Assembly: GCA_023381535.1 (NCBI GenBank)
Contig: JAMCSN010000300.1
Coordinates: forward strand, 6,237 to 70,236
Direction of reading: 5' to 3'
DNA length: 64,000 nucleotides
From: Bacteroidota bacterium
GTDB lineage: Bacteria > Bacteroidota > Ignavibacteria > Ignavibacteriales > Melioribacteraceae
Part shown: one piece after another, positions 42,035-52,000 of the stretch
How the letters are laid out: every line of letters begins with the position of its first letter
How positions within the stretch are numbered: position 1 is the first letter of the stretch
Program-made: the position numbers and the translations under genes
Notes under the pieces: model-generated
What the model was told of the DNA's origin: nothing
Database searches by the model: none
What the model saw: only the letters and a program-made list of their open reading frames with translations

Positions 42035-42556
42035 TCATTCGTCACTTTCATCCTTTGCAGCTTTATCAAGCGCTTCGTATTGTTCTTTGGTCATGCCTGG
42101 AAGTTTTTCTAAGAAGGAAACGATTGCCCAAATTTTATCGTCTGAGTGCGTGCGTCCGAACGCGGGCATGCCTGTCATTTTAATTCCGTTTTTGGTAATC
42201 CAAAAAAGTTCTGAAGGTGGAAGTTCTTTTGCGGACTTTGCAAGCGTTGGTGCCATCGGGTAAAGACCCTTTCCGATCTCGTCGCGTGATAATCCCGGAC
42301 CGCCGTGACAACCAACGCACATCTCGCGGTAATGAGAAAAGCCCATCTTCACCAAACTGGAATCGTTAAGATTGGGAGCTTTTATATCCTTCGCTTGATG
42401 TTCAATAGAATTATCTTTCACAGTATTCATCATCCACAAAGTAAGTCCGTTGTGTGGTTCCATTGCGCTCATATTATACATTCCGGAATAAATGAAAAAA
42501 AGAAACCCGCTAATGAAAATTACAACAACCACTGCCGCTACTAATAAGTATTTCAT
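42035..42556 (-). CDS. Membrane-anchored class I cytochrome c
   Basis: The 173-residue protein has an N-terminal TM (about 4-24) and a cytochrome c domain with C80-V-G-C83-H84 and a likely axial Met in TGMPAFGR (about 130), followed by DDKIWAIVSFLEKLPGM, the usual last helix. ATG 42556 with AAAGGAAA upstream is preferred to the ATG at 42571. It probably passes electrons in the periplasm and depends on CcmF. Confidence 0.9.
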   Translation of the reverse strand: MKYLLVAAVVVVIFISGFLFFIYSGMYNMSAMEPHNGLTLWMMNTVKDNSIEHQAKDIKAPNLNDSSLVKMGFSHYREMCVGCHGGPGLSRDEIGKGLYPMAPTLAKSAKELPPSELFWITKNGIKMTGMPAFGRTHSDDKIWAIVSFLEKLPGMTKEQYEALDKAAKDESDE

Positions 42557-42581
42557 TGTATTTCCTTTCATTATTACATTG

Positions 42582-43472
42582 TTATAAATTCCATTCCAGC
42601 CCGGTGGAAAATGAAAAATCGGATGTTACTTTGCTTAGGCCGGCTCCTCCGATTAGAGAAAGAGTAAACCCGGGATTAATTTTGTAGTTAAAACCTAACG
42701 ATAATAATTTTGGAGCGTCGTAACCTTCAATGATGGTTGTGTACGCCTGATAGTAGAGTAGTAAAGAATAATTACCGTTATCAAAGTATCTTCCAACACC
42801 CAAACCGTAACTAACCGGATTTTTGTAATTGATATTTGCCGGTTTGCCTATTTCAATATAACCGAGATCCGCAAAGGCGAGGTAATTGCCTACTGTTTGC
42901 CTGACTGTTGCCGAAGCTCCGTAATCAAATTTCCCGGTTCCTAAACCCTGGCTGTTGTTAGCAGTAGGAAACTTTACAAATGAATTTAACGTCAGCGAAA
43001 ACAAAGAAGCATTATCTTCAAAAAGATTATATGAGCCGTAGAGATATATATCGCCCAACCCGACATGACCGAATGAAGACATGGACTGATTGTTCATAAA
43101 AGAATTACCGCTTCCCATCATTCCTCTCCCATTGTTTCCCATTATGGAACCGCCTGAGTTGCCGTTGTTTCCGTTCGGAAGCATCATTCCGCCTACTTGT
43201 CCAACACCGCCCGCGCTCTGAGCGGCAACAGGAACCGAAATATTGAAACTCCATTTGCCCGTTTGATAACCCGCTCCACCGTATAAATAAAAAATCTTAT
43301 TGGAGTTATTCGACAAATAATTTCCGCTCGAGTACTGAAGCGATGTTGATAGTGTCCATCCTTCCTGCCCGAACATGAATGAATTGCCGGATAATAAGAG
43401 AAAAAGAATCGCGAAACCAAATGAATGCTTTCTGATATTTATGTTTGTTGAGAATCTAAATTTTATTCCCAT
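42582..43472 (-). CDS. Outer-membrane beta-barrel protein with Met/Gly/Asn-rich loop
   Basis: The 296-residue protein has a signal peptide ending SFMFGQ and alternating strands typical of a beta-barrel (WTLSTSLQYSSGNYL, KWSFNISVPVAAQ, GDIYLYGSYNLFED, FDYGASATVRQTVG), with the final strand ending in an aromatic-like pattern (FSTGLEWNL). A loop at about 95-135 is rich in M, G, N (NGNNGNSGGSIMGNNGRGMM). It starts within the stop of the Met-rich gene (TAATG), so the two are translated together. Transport or binding of metal or another solute is possible. Confidence 0.8.
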   Translation of the reverse strand: MGIKFRFSTNINIRKHSFGFAILFLLLSGNSFMFGQEGWTLSTSLQYSSGNYLSNNSNKIFYLYGGAGYQTGKWSFNISVPVAAQSAGGVGQVGGMMLPNGNNGNSGGSIMGNNGRGMMGSGNSFMNNQSMSSFGHVGLGDIYLYGSYNLFEDNASLFSLTLNSFVKFPTANNSQGLGTGKFDYGASATVRQTVGNYLAFADLGYIEIGKPANINYKNPVSYGLGVGRYFDNGNYSLLLYYQAYTTIIEGYDAPKLLSLGFNYKINPGFTLSLIGGAGLSKVTSDFSFSTGLEWNL

Positions 43473-43978
43473 TACTTGTATTCCTTTTGTTGAGCGTCCA
43501 TCATCGATTTTAACATCCCGTCATAATCATTCATTAATGACTTCATCTGTCCCATCATTTCTTTAACATGATCACTCATCGCTTCGTTTTTCATCATCTC
43601 TTTATTGCCCATCATTTTGTTCAATTCGCTTAGCGTACCGTCCATGCTTTTTGCCATGCTTTCCATATTCTGCATCATAGGCAGCATCTTAGAATGAGTC
43701 TCCATATTGCCCATCGATTGCATTTGAGCGCTGCCTTTCATCATGGATGCCATCATTGAAGATTTTGATACAAGCCCGTTCATCTGGGTCATCATATTTT
43801 GCATTTGCTTCATCTGGTTCTGCATCGATTGCATTTGCATATTTTGATTTCCTCCTACGCCTCCGCCGTGTTGATGCTGCGCAAATATTGGAACACTGCC
43901 TATTATGGATGACAAAACAATTGCTATGAACATTCGCATTATGGCGGTTTGTTTCTGGAAATTAACTTGCTTTTTCAT
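43472..43978 (-). CDS. Secreted extremely Met-rich protein
   Basis: The 168-residue protein has a signal peptide (ending SVPIFAQ) and a mature chain of about 134 residues, of which 33 are Met. There are many MxxM, MM and MxM pairs (QMQSMQNQMKQMQNMM, MMASMMKG, MMGNKEMMKNEAM) and a His/Gly-rich start (HQHGGG). Such spacing is that of Cu(I)/Ag(I)-binding proteins (CopK, CusF-like or PcoE-like in role, not in sequence). The helical periodicity fits a coiled bundle. It is coupled to the outer-membrane protein gene. Confidence 0.85.
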   Translation of the reverse strand: MKKQVNFQKQTAIMRMFIAIVLSSIIGSVPIFAQHQHGGGVGGNQNMQMQSMQNQMKQMQNMMTQMNGLVSKSSMMASMMKGSAQMQSMGNMETHSKMLPMMQNMESMAKSMDGTLSELNKMMGNKEMMKNEAMSDHVKEMMGQMKSLMNDYDGMLKSMMDAQQKEYK

Positions 43979-44028
43979 GTGTGTACTCCTTCTATTGTTG
44001 TTTGTTATGTCTAATTATTTTAGTGAGG

Positions 44029-44271
44029 CTATTTTTCAAGCGTATAAACAAAGACCGCATGGTCTGCCGCCTGCCCGCATGTTCCAATTCTATGAACAAT
44101 TGCCCGCACTTTTTCAACCAAATTATCTTCGCACGATAATTCAAATCGAGAAATTTGCGACCGCGGTTTGAAATATTCGGTAACCTCTATTTCTTCAACT
44201 CCCAGGGCTTGCAATTCCTCAACTAACCAGTGAACTCTAGTCGTGTTCACGTAAGCTGTTATCTTTTTCAT
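44029..44271 (-). CDS. PII-like small protein
   Basis: The 80-residue product from ATG 44271 begins MKKITAYVNTTRVHWLVEELQALGVEEIEVTEYF and ends with LVEKVRAIVHRIGTCGQAADHAVFVYTLE, the beta-alpha-beta order of PII-like proteins without a T-loop Tyr. The start overlaps the YHS gene. It is the second of three PII-like genes in the window; the others are at 23724 and 46360. Regulation of the neighbouring ABC transporter is a reasonable guess. Confidence 0.7.
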   Translation of the reverse strand: MKKITAYVNTTRVHWLVEELQALGVEEIEVTEYFKPRSQISRFELSCEDNLVEKVRAIVHRIGTCGQAADHAVFVYTLEK

Positions 44272-44485
44272 TTCTTTCACCTTTACCAAAATCTATTTCT
44301 TTGCTTTCGTTTGAACTGAGTCTGTCTTTGAATATCGCTAAGTATTTTTCCGGATCGCTGTCAAATGATTTTTTGCAAGACGGCGCACAGAAATAATAAG
44401 TATCATCTTTGTAAAGCGTTTGTCCCGCCGCATCTTCTTTTACAAATACCATTCCGCATACCGGGTCTCTAACAATAACCATCAT
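44237..44485 (-). CDS. YHS-domain metal-binding protein
   Basis: The 82-residue protein carries a YHS domain with RDPVCGMVFVKED and YYFCAPSCKKSFDSDPEKYL. YHS domains bind copper or related metals in CopA-like pumps and stand-alone chaperones. It overlaps the 3' end of the ATPase gene by four bases and the next PII-like gene by 35 bases. A strong site (GGAGG) precedes ATG ATG; either could be used. Confidence 0.88.
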   Translation of the reverse strand: MMVIVRDPVCGMVFVKEDAAGQTLYKDDTYYFCAPSCKKSFDSDPEKYLAIFKDRLSSNESKEIDFGKGERNEKDNSLREHD

Positions 44486-45156
44486 ACACCTCCGCTAATT
44501 TTTCCATCTTTTAGATACACCCTTTTGTTTGCAAACATTTCAATTTCTTCATTATGTGTAACCATTACGATAGTTTTTCCATCTTCGTTGAGTTCGCAAA
44601 ATATGTGCATAATCTCTTCACTTGTCTTCGAATCTAAATTGCCGGTTGGTTCGTCTGCAAGAATTATATAAGGATCGTTTACAAGCGCTCTTGCAATTGC
44701 AACCCGCTGCTGCTCTCCGCCGCTCAATTCGTCGGTCAGCCTGTTCGCTTTGTCGCTCAAATGCACTTTATCAAGAATCGAGAACGCCTTCTCCTTCTGT
44801 TCGTTTTTTGAATAATCTCCCGGCAGTAGTGGAAGAAGAGTATTCTCTAATACAGTGAGATATGGGATTAGTTGATATGATTGGAAAACAAATCCCAAAT
44901 ATTCTCTTCTGAAGTCAGCTAGTCTTTCGGAATTTAATTTGAATAATTCTATTTCATCTGTAATCACGCTGCCGTTTGTAGGATGAGTTAAACCTCCCAG
45001 TATTCCAAGCAATGTGCTTTTGCCCGATCCAGATTGCCCCATGATAGACACAAAATCATTTTGAAGTATGTCCAATGAAATATCATTAACAGCCAACACT
45101 TTTTCTCCGCCGCTCTGATATTCTTTCACAATATTTTTTATTTCAATAAAACTCAT
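44482..45156 (-). CDS. ABC transporter ATP-binding protein (LolD/MacB type)
   Basis: The 224-residue ATPase has Walker A GQSGSGKST (about 39-47), Q-loop VFQSYQLIPYLTVLEN, signature LSGGEQQRVAIARAL and Walker B YIILADEPTGNLDS. It pairs with the FtsX-type permease encoded 13 bases upstream. The LolD/MacB type works by mechanotransmission rather than by direct transport. In this cluster with DUF2318 and YHS proteins it may serve metal delivery across or within the envelope. Confidence 0.93.
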   Translation of the reverse strand: MSFIEIKNIVKEYQSGGEKVLAVNDISLDILQNDFVSIMGQSGSGKSTLLGILGGLTHPTNGSVITDEIELFKLNSERLADFRREYLGFVFQSYQLIPYLTVLENTLLPLLPGDYSKNEQKEKAFSILDKVHLSDKANRLTDELSGGEQQRVAIARALVNDPYIILADEPTGNLDSKTSEEIMHIFCELNEDGKTIVMVTHNEEIEMFANKRVYLKDGKISGGV

Positions 45157-45169
45157 AATTGACGTTGCC

Positions 45170-46330
45170 TTATAATGATCTTAACGCAATTGTCGGGTCA
45201 AGTCTCGATGCCCGGATAGCAGGGTAGATACTTGAAATGAATCCGACTGAAATTGATAATGCCATCGAAACTGGAAAAAGATTGAACTCATTTAACACCG
45301 CCGTTTCCTTGCTCATGCTGATTATCGGGACAATTATTTCCGAAGAAAGAATACCGATTAAGTAACCCAACAAGCCTGCCAATGCGCTCGCCGCAAATAC
45401 TTCCAGCAAGATTATTTTAATAATATGCTTCTGCTTAAATCCTATCGCGCGGAATATTCCTATCTCCCGAGTTCTGTCGTTAACAGAAGCGCTCACGTTT
45501 GCAAAAACAATCAATCCGCTGATAATCAGAATTACTAACGAAATACCAAACGAAAAATGCTCGAATCTATGCATTGCATCCATCTTCGATTCTATAGTTT
45601 GACGAATAGCCGTTACTTTTGCATTCGGCAACTTCGATGATGTCTGCTTTACGATCTCTTCGATAGGACAGTTGTAACATAAAGCGGCTACTTCTATCAG
45701 ACTTAAAGAATTTCTCTTGTTGAATAGAATCTGCGTTTCGGCCAAATCCATAAAGATTACATTATCGTCTTGCGAGCCTGTGGGTTCAAGAACCGCACTA
45801 ACAACAAAGTTCTTATCTCTAATCTTAATTTCTTTCTTCAATTGGATATTCAGTTGCTTCTTTATTTCTGCTCCAATTACAATCTCATTTCTTTCAGATG
45901 GTATTAAACCAACAAATCTCCACCATTTTTTCAAGCGAATCTCATCATTAAAATTTACACCGATTATCAAAACGCTTTTTCCATTTATACTTTCGACGCT
46001 GATAAGCTTTGGAGATACAATGCTTATATTATCTTTATTTTTGATCGTCTTTATTAGAGCGGCATCTTCGTTCCTTAACTCTTTGTCTCCGACCGAAACG
46101 CCGGATACATTCATTCCGCCGTAATTCAAGCTGAGCTCTTCGCTTTGAGGAACCACCAGTATATTAGCGCCGAATTCATCCATGTTTTTTGCGATGCTCT
46201 GGTTTACAGATCTTGAAACGGTTACCAGAGTTACAACCGATGCAGTTGCAATAACTAATCCGATTACCAAGAAGAACGTCTTTGTTTTTCTTCTTCTTAA
46301 ACTCTGGAATGATATATCATGCAATTTCAT
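45170..46330 (-). CDS. FtsX/MacB-type ABC permease
   Basis: The ~386-residue permease has one N-terminal TM (FFLVIGLVIATASVVTLVTV), a periplasmic MacB-like domain of about 220 residues with a CYNCP pair (about 220), and three C-terminal TMs (GISLVILIISGLIVFANVSASV; AASALAGLLGYLIGILSSEI; MALSISVGFISSIYPAIRASRLDPTIALRSL). The end is the FtsX signature. The CxxC could bind metal or be redox active. ATG 46330 is chosen over the TTG at 46348. In Campylobacter a DUF2318 protein is encoded with FtsX-like permeases and an ATPase in an iron uptake locus (recollection), which this cluster partly resembles. Confidence 0.88.
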   Translation of the reverse strand: MKLHDISFQSLRRRKTKTFFLVIGLVIATASVVTLVTVSRSVNQSIAKNMDEFGANILVVPQSEELSLNYGGMNVSGVSVGDKELRNEDAALIKTIKNKDNISIVSPKLISVESINGKSVLIIGVNFNDEIRLKKWWRFVGLIPSERNEIVIGAEIKKQLNIQLKKEIKIRDKNFVVSAVLEPTGSQDDNVIFMDLAETQILFNKRNSLSLIEVAALCYNCPIEEIVKQTSSKLPNAKVTAIRQTIESKMDAMHRFEHFSFGISLVILIISGLIVFANVSASVNDRTREIGIFRAIGFKQKHIIKIILLEVFAASALAGLLGYLIGILSSEIIVPIISMSKETAVLNEFNLFPVSMALSISVGFISSIYPAIRASRLDPTIALRSL

Positions 46331-46359
46331 AAAAGTATTTATTCCCAATCTCAGTTGAA

Positions 46360-46698
46360 CTATTTAACGCTTTGTTCGTTTATCTTGGTTGATATCATTA
46401 TTCTTTTATCAGCCGGTTGAACAATAATTACTCCGTCGTCGTCATGACCCGATTTAGAATTTATTTTAATAAGTTCACATAGTGTTTCAACATCTCCGTC
46501 TTCGCATACAAATTCGATTTTTTCAATCGTGTTGTACTTTTCTAAATATTCAATCGAATAAAATTGAGCTTGTCTATCTTCCCACTGTGCAATTTCATCG
46601 ATTCTCTCTACCATCATGTTCTTTACACCCTTCTCATCCAGCTTCTTTATAACCCGCTTAGTAACATCCGTTCGAACGTATGCTTTTATCGTTTTCAT
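46360..46698 (-). CDS. PII-like protein upstream of the ABC genes
   Basis: The 112-residue product from ATG 46698 (site AGGTGA) reads MKTIKAYVRTDVTKRVIKKLDEKGVKNMMVERIDE ... IEKIEFVCEDGDVETLCELIKINSKSGHDDDGVIIVQPADKRIMIST. The fold order is that of PII-like proteins, with SGHDDDGVIIVQPA in place of the usual PII C-terminal signature. It is the third PII-like gene in the window and the one next to the permease. Confidence 0.75.
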   Translation of the reverse strand: MKTIKAYVRTDVTKRVIKKLDEKGVKNMMVERIDEIAQWEDRQAQFYSIEYLEKYNTIEKIEFVCEDGDVETLCELIKINSKSGHDDDGVIIVQPADKRIMISTKINEQSVK

Positions 46699-46734
46699 GA
46701 TAGTCACCTATTGGCTTTTTTTATCTTGATTAAA

Positions 46735-47415
46735 TTACACTCTCCTCTTCCAGTTCTCGACAAGAGCTTTATCAATTTGTATCTCATTGCCGACAACAAT
46801 ACTTGGCAATGGATCGGGTGGGTATTTGCTGCAAGATCCGCTAACTGCATCCAGGTTGTTTAACTCCCACGTAGTGCCGCATGAATTGCAAATCAAATTA
46901 CTGCCTTGAATATGGAAATCGGTTGAATTACACGGCTCGCACATGCTAATTGCAGTAATCACTTTTCCATCTTCGGAAAGATATGCCAACAGCGGTATCT
47001 TGCCTCCGTTTCCAAGGTAATTGAATTTTACCATCTTCTTCTCTTTTACCAGATCAAGCGGAAGAACAATCTTGTTGTCCTTAGCAAATGCTATGGTATA
47101 AGTTTCTTCGTATCTCGATGCGGGATAAGTAACCGAGTTTACAACTTGCGGCTGTTCTTTTATCACTTTGTATTCCTTGGTAGGCTGCTTGTTATAAATT
47201 ATTATCGAGATCACAACAACCAAAACCGCAGCACCAAACCAGTACTTGTTGTTGTTTCGTCTTGCCCTGCCATGAAGCACCAATTTTTTCTTTTCGTTGA
47301 GTGATTCGGTTTTATTCGTATCGATTCCCGCAATTTTCAAACCGCACTCCGGACAATGATTTATCACATTACTTAACTGAGTCCCGCAGCGCGGGCAATA
47401 ATTTATGTTCGCCAT
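46735..47415 (-). CDS. Zinc-ribbon plus DUF2318 membrane protein
   Basis: The 226-residue protein has an N-terminal zinc ribbon (CPRCG ... CPECG), one TM (about 57-75), and a DUF2318 domain with CEPCN, LICNSCGTTWELNNL and GSCSKYPPDPLP. DUF2318 proteins are predicted metal-binding (Fe-S or copper) components of iron-uptake loci with FTR1/P19 and FtsX-like permeases. Here FTR1 and P19 are absent. It is 36 bases before the PII-like gene. Confidence 0.82.
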   Translation of the reverse strand: MANINYCPRCGTQLSNVINHCPECGLKIAGIDTNKTESLNEKKKLVLHGRARRNNNKYWFGAAVLVVVISIIIYNKQPTKEYKVIKEQPQVVNSVTYPASRYEETYTIAFAKDNKIVLPLDLVKEKKMVKFNYLGNGGKIPLLAYLSEDGKVITAISMCEPCNSTDFHIQGSNLICNSCGTTWELNNLDAVSGSCSKYPPDPLPSIVVGNEIQIDKALVENWKRRV

Positions 47416-47433
47416 ATTCTACTCCCGTAATAA

Positions 47434-48363
47434 TTAGATTGCCGTTGGCTTTTTGCCGCCGTATTTTTTATCGATCATATTGATAATATCCCCGATAGTA
47501 TAATTGCCACTCTTTATTAAATTTCCAATGTATGCTTTTATTTCTTTCGCACCGTTCTTATGCGGGCAGTCGCAATCTTTTAATTCATCTATACTGCATT
47601 GTCCGCACGGACATTTGAACGCCGAATAAATCTCCGACACGTTAGCAAATGTTGCCTCCGCGTTTGATGAGTTAGGCTTTACCAAATCAACGGAGTTTGG
47701 CGTGTACTGTAATGTTGTTGCAGTCCATGTTTTCGAACTATCGATCTTGTAAGTCTTTGCGTACTCCGCTTTTAGAAAACCGTATCTGTTTGCTAAAGCA
47801 ACGATTATATTTTCCGGTTTGCTTTTCTTCTCAAGATAATCTCTTACAAACTGTCTCTCTTCAATTGCCCTTGCGCATTTGCAACTTTCAAGCGATTGCT
47901 CGCCGCATGAGCCGCATGAACAGACAAACTTGGAAGCGACTTCAAATACTTTCGCCTCCACAGCCGCATCAGAACTTCTCGATTCCACAGGATAAAAATC
48001 CTCTTCGTTTTTCGAAGACCATTTGTTCATAACGACAACCGACACCAAAGAAATAAACAATACACCGATCGCGACTAATAAGGGTTTTCTTTCGATTACA
48101 AATCCTGAACGTTTTTTGTTCTTCCCCTTATTGCTTTTTTGTTTGTTCCGATGCTCATGTTTTGCGTGTTCATTCTTAACATTGTTCGGGGCTTTCAGCT
48201 TTTCTCCGCATGTAACACAATAGTTATTGGTGGGTGCGTTTTCGAATCCGCATGAGTTACAAATGTTTTTCTGCGGTTGAGTCTCTGCCGTTAAATCTTC
48301 TCCGCAGTTCGTACAGAATTTATTTTCATTATTGTTCTCGGTGCCGCACTTATTGCATTTCAT
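47434..48363 (-). CDS. Double zinc-ribbon protein with two CcmH-like domains
   Basis: The ~309-residue protein has two N-terminal zinc ribbons (CNKCG ... CTNCG; CNSCG ... CVTCG), a basic linker, one TM (LLVAIGVLFISLVSVVVM) and two extracytoplasmic repeats. These are FVCSCGSCGEQSLESCKC followed by a helical bundle with IIVALANRYG, and FKCPCGQCSIDELKDCDC followed by DIINMIDKKYG. Both resemble CcmH/NrfF (LRCxxC, then helices). A thiol-redox or metal-transfer role is likely. Two CcmH units with zinc ribbons in one chain is unusual. Start by ATG 48363 after GAGAGG. Confidence 0.75.
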   Translation of the reverse strand: MKCNKCGTENNNENKFCTNCGEDLTAETQPQKNICNSCGFENAPTNNYCVTCGEKLKAPNNVKNEHAKHEHRNKQKSNKGKNKKRSGFVIERKPLLVAIGVLFISLVSVVVMNKWSSKNEEDFYPVESRSSDAAVEAKVFEVASKFVCSCGSCGEQSLESCKCARAIEERQFVRDYLEKKSKPENIIVALANRYGFLKAEYAKTYKIDSSKTWTATTLQYTPNSVDLVKPNSSNAEATFANVSEIYSAFKCPCGQCSIDELKDCDCPHKNGAKEIKAYIGNLIKSGNYTIGDIINMIDKKYGGKKPTAI

Positions 48364-48505
48364 CATCAACCTCTCAAAGATTAATAGCGCTGCCAATTTC
48401 TATCCGCCCAAGCTATCCGGTCATTCGAAAATTATCTCCATAAATCAAAGACACCATTCTTGCTTGCAAAAGTTGACAGCGCTTATCTATATTAAACAGA
48501 GCAGA

Positions 48506-48961
48506 TTACTTCTGCTCCGGCAAATCTTTTATTTTATAGCCATGCTTAAGCAAATTCTCTTTTGCTTTTTCTATCGATACTTCCTCTAACTTCATTCCGC
48601 ATTTCGGGTCAACTCCGGGTTTATCGGACAGAACATTAAAATCCATCTGGCACTGAAATACTCTTCCGTCTTTGTTCTCATCTATGGCTGTTAAATCTAT
48701 TTCGCCTTTTCGAATTACCGAAGAATCCAGTTCGGCAGAGGATTCATGTTTCATTCCCTTCATTCCTTTCATATGCATCATCATGCCGTGGTACATTCCG
48801 GATTTTTTATCCATCTTCCCCGAAGGGGCAGGCATTTCTTTTTTCATTTCCTTTTCATGCTCACCGCTTTTACTTTTTGTGGAATCTTGCGCGTAGGTTA
48901 ATGATGCAGCGCAAAAAATCGAGACAACCGCGAGGAACAATATTCTATTGAGTGTTTTCAT
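48506..48961 (-). CDS. Secreted protein with heavy-metal-binding domain and Met/His/Lys-rich linker
   Basis: The 151-residue protein has a signal peptide (ending SLTYAQ), a linker with GMYHGMMMHMKGMKGMKHE, and a C-terminal unit VFQCQMDFNVLSDKPGVDPKCGMKLEEV that fits the heavy-metal-binding domain (pattern YxCPMH...PGxCPxCGMxL with MDF in place of MHP). The same ~45-residue unit is fused to the C-terminus of the adaptor at 52273-53952. It is the last gene after the RND pump and is probably a periplasmic metal chaperone for it. Confidence 0.85.
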   Translation of the reverse strand: MKTLNRILFLAVVSIFCAASLTYAQDSTKSKSGEHEKEMKKEMPAPSGKMDKKSGMYHGMMMHMKGMKGMKHESSAELDSSVIRKGEIDLTAIDENKDGRVFQCQMDFNVLSDKPGVDPKCGMKLEEVSIEKAKENLLKHGYKIKDLPEQK

Positions 48962-49015
48962 TTTTAATTTTCTCCTTATAGATTTTATGTAATAAGTTAT
49001 AGTTCGATTAATCCA

Positions 49016-52000
49016 TTAGTTCTCTAATAATTTCCCTTCTAACTTTGCCTGCTTTTTTAATTCCCATGATTTCCACAGATAATAAATTACCGGATAGACC
49101 GCTAATTCCATTAGCACTGATGTTACAACGCCTCCGAGCATTGGCGCAGCAATTCTTTTCATAACATCGGCGCCGGCGCCGTTACTCCACATAATTGGAA
49201 TCAAACCGGCAATGATTACAGACGCGGTCATGATTTTCGGTCTTACTCTTTTTACCGCGCCGTGATGGATTGCCTCAATCAAATCTTTGATGCCTCTCAT
49301 CAATCCTTTGTCCTGCCATTCCTTGTATGCAACATCAAGGTAAAGAAGCATTACAACGCCGGTTTCTGCATCAAGGCCAGCTAGAGCTATTATACCTACC
49401 CAAACTGCAATGCTTAAGTTGTAACCCAATATGTATAACAGCCAGAAGGTGCCGACAAGTGAAAACGGAACCGCTAAAAAGATTATTGCAACCTTTTTTA
49501 ATGATTTTGTATTTAAGTAAATAATTAAGAAAATGATGAACAATGTCATCGGGATTACAATCATCAATCGTTGGTTAGCGCGCTGCATATATTCAAACTC
49601 GCCGCTCCAAACAAGACTGTAACCCGCGGGCAAATGAATTTTTTGTGCAACAGTTCTCTGGGCGTCTTTTATGTATGAGCCGATATCCGATGTTTTTAAA
49701 TCAACATAAACCCAGGCATTCGGTCTGGTTCCTTCGGTCTTTACAACCATCGGACCTTTGTGCATGGTGAATTCTGCAAGTTGCCCCATTGGAACTTGAG
49801 CCCCGGTAGGGGTAGGAACAAGAACCCTTTTTAAGTCGTCAATATTATCCCTCTGCTCTCGTCCGTATCTTAAATTAACCGGGTATCGTTCCAACCCCTC
49901 AACAGTTGTAGTAATGTTCATTCCTCCCATCGCGGATTGAATAACATCTTCAACATCTTGAATCGTTAATCCATATCGAGCGGCTTCCTGACGATTAATA
50001 TTTATATCAACATAGTTTCCGCCGACTGCTCTTTCGGCATAAGCGCTTAACGTGTTTGGAACGGTGCGCATTACCGCTTCAACTTGCTCGCCGATTGTCT
50101 GTAATGTATCGAGATTTGGTCCGGATATTTTTATTCCAACCGGGGTTTTAATCCCTGTACTAAGCATATCCGTTCTTGTTTTGATAGGCATTGTCCATGC
50201 GTTCGTTACACCCGGGAAATGAATTGCTTGATCCATTTCATCTATTAGTTTCTTTACCGTCATTCCAGACCGCCATTCGCTTTCCGGCTTAAGCATGATT
50301 GTTGTCTCGACCATATCAAGACCGGCCGGGTCCGTTGCCGTTTCTGCTCTTCCGATCTTTCCGAACACATGATGAACTTCCGGGAAAGTCGCGATTATTT
50401 TATCCGTCTGTTGAAGTACTTCTTTTGCTTTTGTAATTGACATACCGGGTAGAGTTGTCGGCATGTAAAGCAGATCGCCTTCATAAAGCGGCGGCATGAA
50501 TTCACTTCCGATTCTTGAAAAAGGAATAATTGTCAGTCCCAATAAGATGACGGTGGTAATAATAACATACTTCCAATGCTTTATTACAAAGTTTACTACC
50601 GGATGATAAATTCTAATTAAAAATTTATTTATAGGATTTTTTTCTTCCGGTATAATTCTTCCGCGAATCCAGTAGCCCATTAATACCGGCACAAGCGTGA
50701 TTGATAGGATTGCCGCCGCCGCCATAGAATAAGTTTTTGTAAATGCCAGCGGTTGGAATAATTTCCCTTCCTGGGCTTCCATAGTAAATATTGGTATGAA
50801 TGAAACCGTAATTACAAGAAGTGAATAAAATAGAGAGGGACCGACTTCCTTTGCCGCTTCAATAATTAACTGCCAGCGCTCCCGTCTTTGTTCGGGCGGC
50901 TTTTGCATATCATGCTCGATATGCTTGTGGGCGTTTTCAATCATTATTATTGCCGCGTCCACCATTGCGCCAATGGCGATTGCTATACCTCCCAGCGACA
51001 TTATGTTTGCGTTTATTCCTTGCGCGCGCATTACTATAAACGACATTAATATTGCTGTTGGCAAAGTAAAGATTGCTACGAATGCGCTTCTAAAATGCAT
51101 CAGAAATATGATACAAACGAAAGCGACAATTAAAATTTCTTCAATCAGCTTATCCTTTAACGTTTCAATTGCTCTTTCAATCAAACTGGAACGATCATAA
51201 ACCGGGGTAACTTTTATATCCGGCGGAAGACCTTGTTTTAATTCTGCAAGTTTCTTTTTAACTCCTTCAATTACCGATAGTGCATTTTCACCATAGCGCA
51301 TTACTATAATTCCACCCACCGCTTCGCCCTTGCCTTCGAATTCAGCTAAACCCCTCCGCATTTCGGGCCCATAGGCAACATTGGCAATATCTTTTACATA
51401 AATCGGCGTGTTCGTTTTCTTATCAACCATTACCGGAATATTTTCTACATCCTGAAGAGATTTTATATAGCCCAATCCTCTAATCATAAATTCGGATTCG
51501 CCCATTTCAATAACTTCTCCGCCGGTATCGTTGTTCGATTTCTTAATCGCCATTTCTACATCGCTTAAAGGAATGTTGTATGCTAATAACTTGGCGGGGT
51601 CAACAGTAACCTGGTATTGCTTAACATATCCTCCGATGCTTGCAACTTCAGCAACGCCTGGAACCGAGCTAAGCTGGTATTTGAAGTACCAGTCTTGATA
51701 CGAACGAAGCTCCGCAAGAGAACGCTTTGGCGATGACAAAGTATATTCAAACACCCAGCCAACACCGGTTGCATCCGGTCCTAAAGCCGGCACAACATTA
51801 TTAGGCAATCTTTTTGCCGCATAGTTAAGATATTCCAAGACTCTGCTGCGAGCCCAATATATATCGGTGCCATCCTTGAAAATTACATAGACAAGCGAGT
51901 ATCCGAAGAAAGAGTATCCTCTTACAACCTTTGAACCCGGCACCGAAACAAGTGCTGTTGTTAGCGGGTAAGTTACCTGATCTTCAACAATGCGCGGCGA

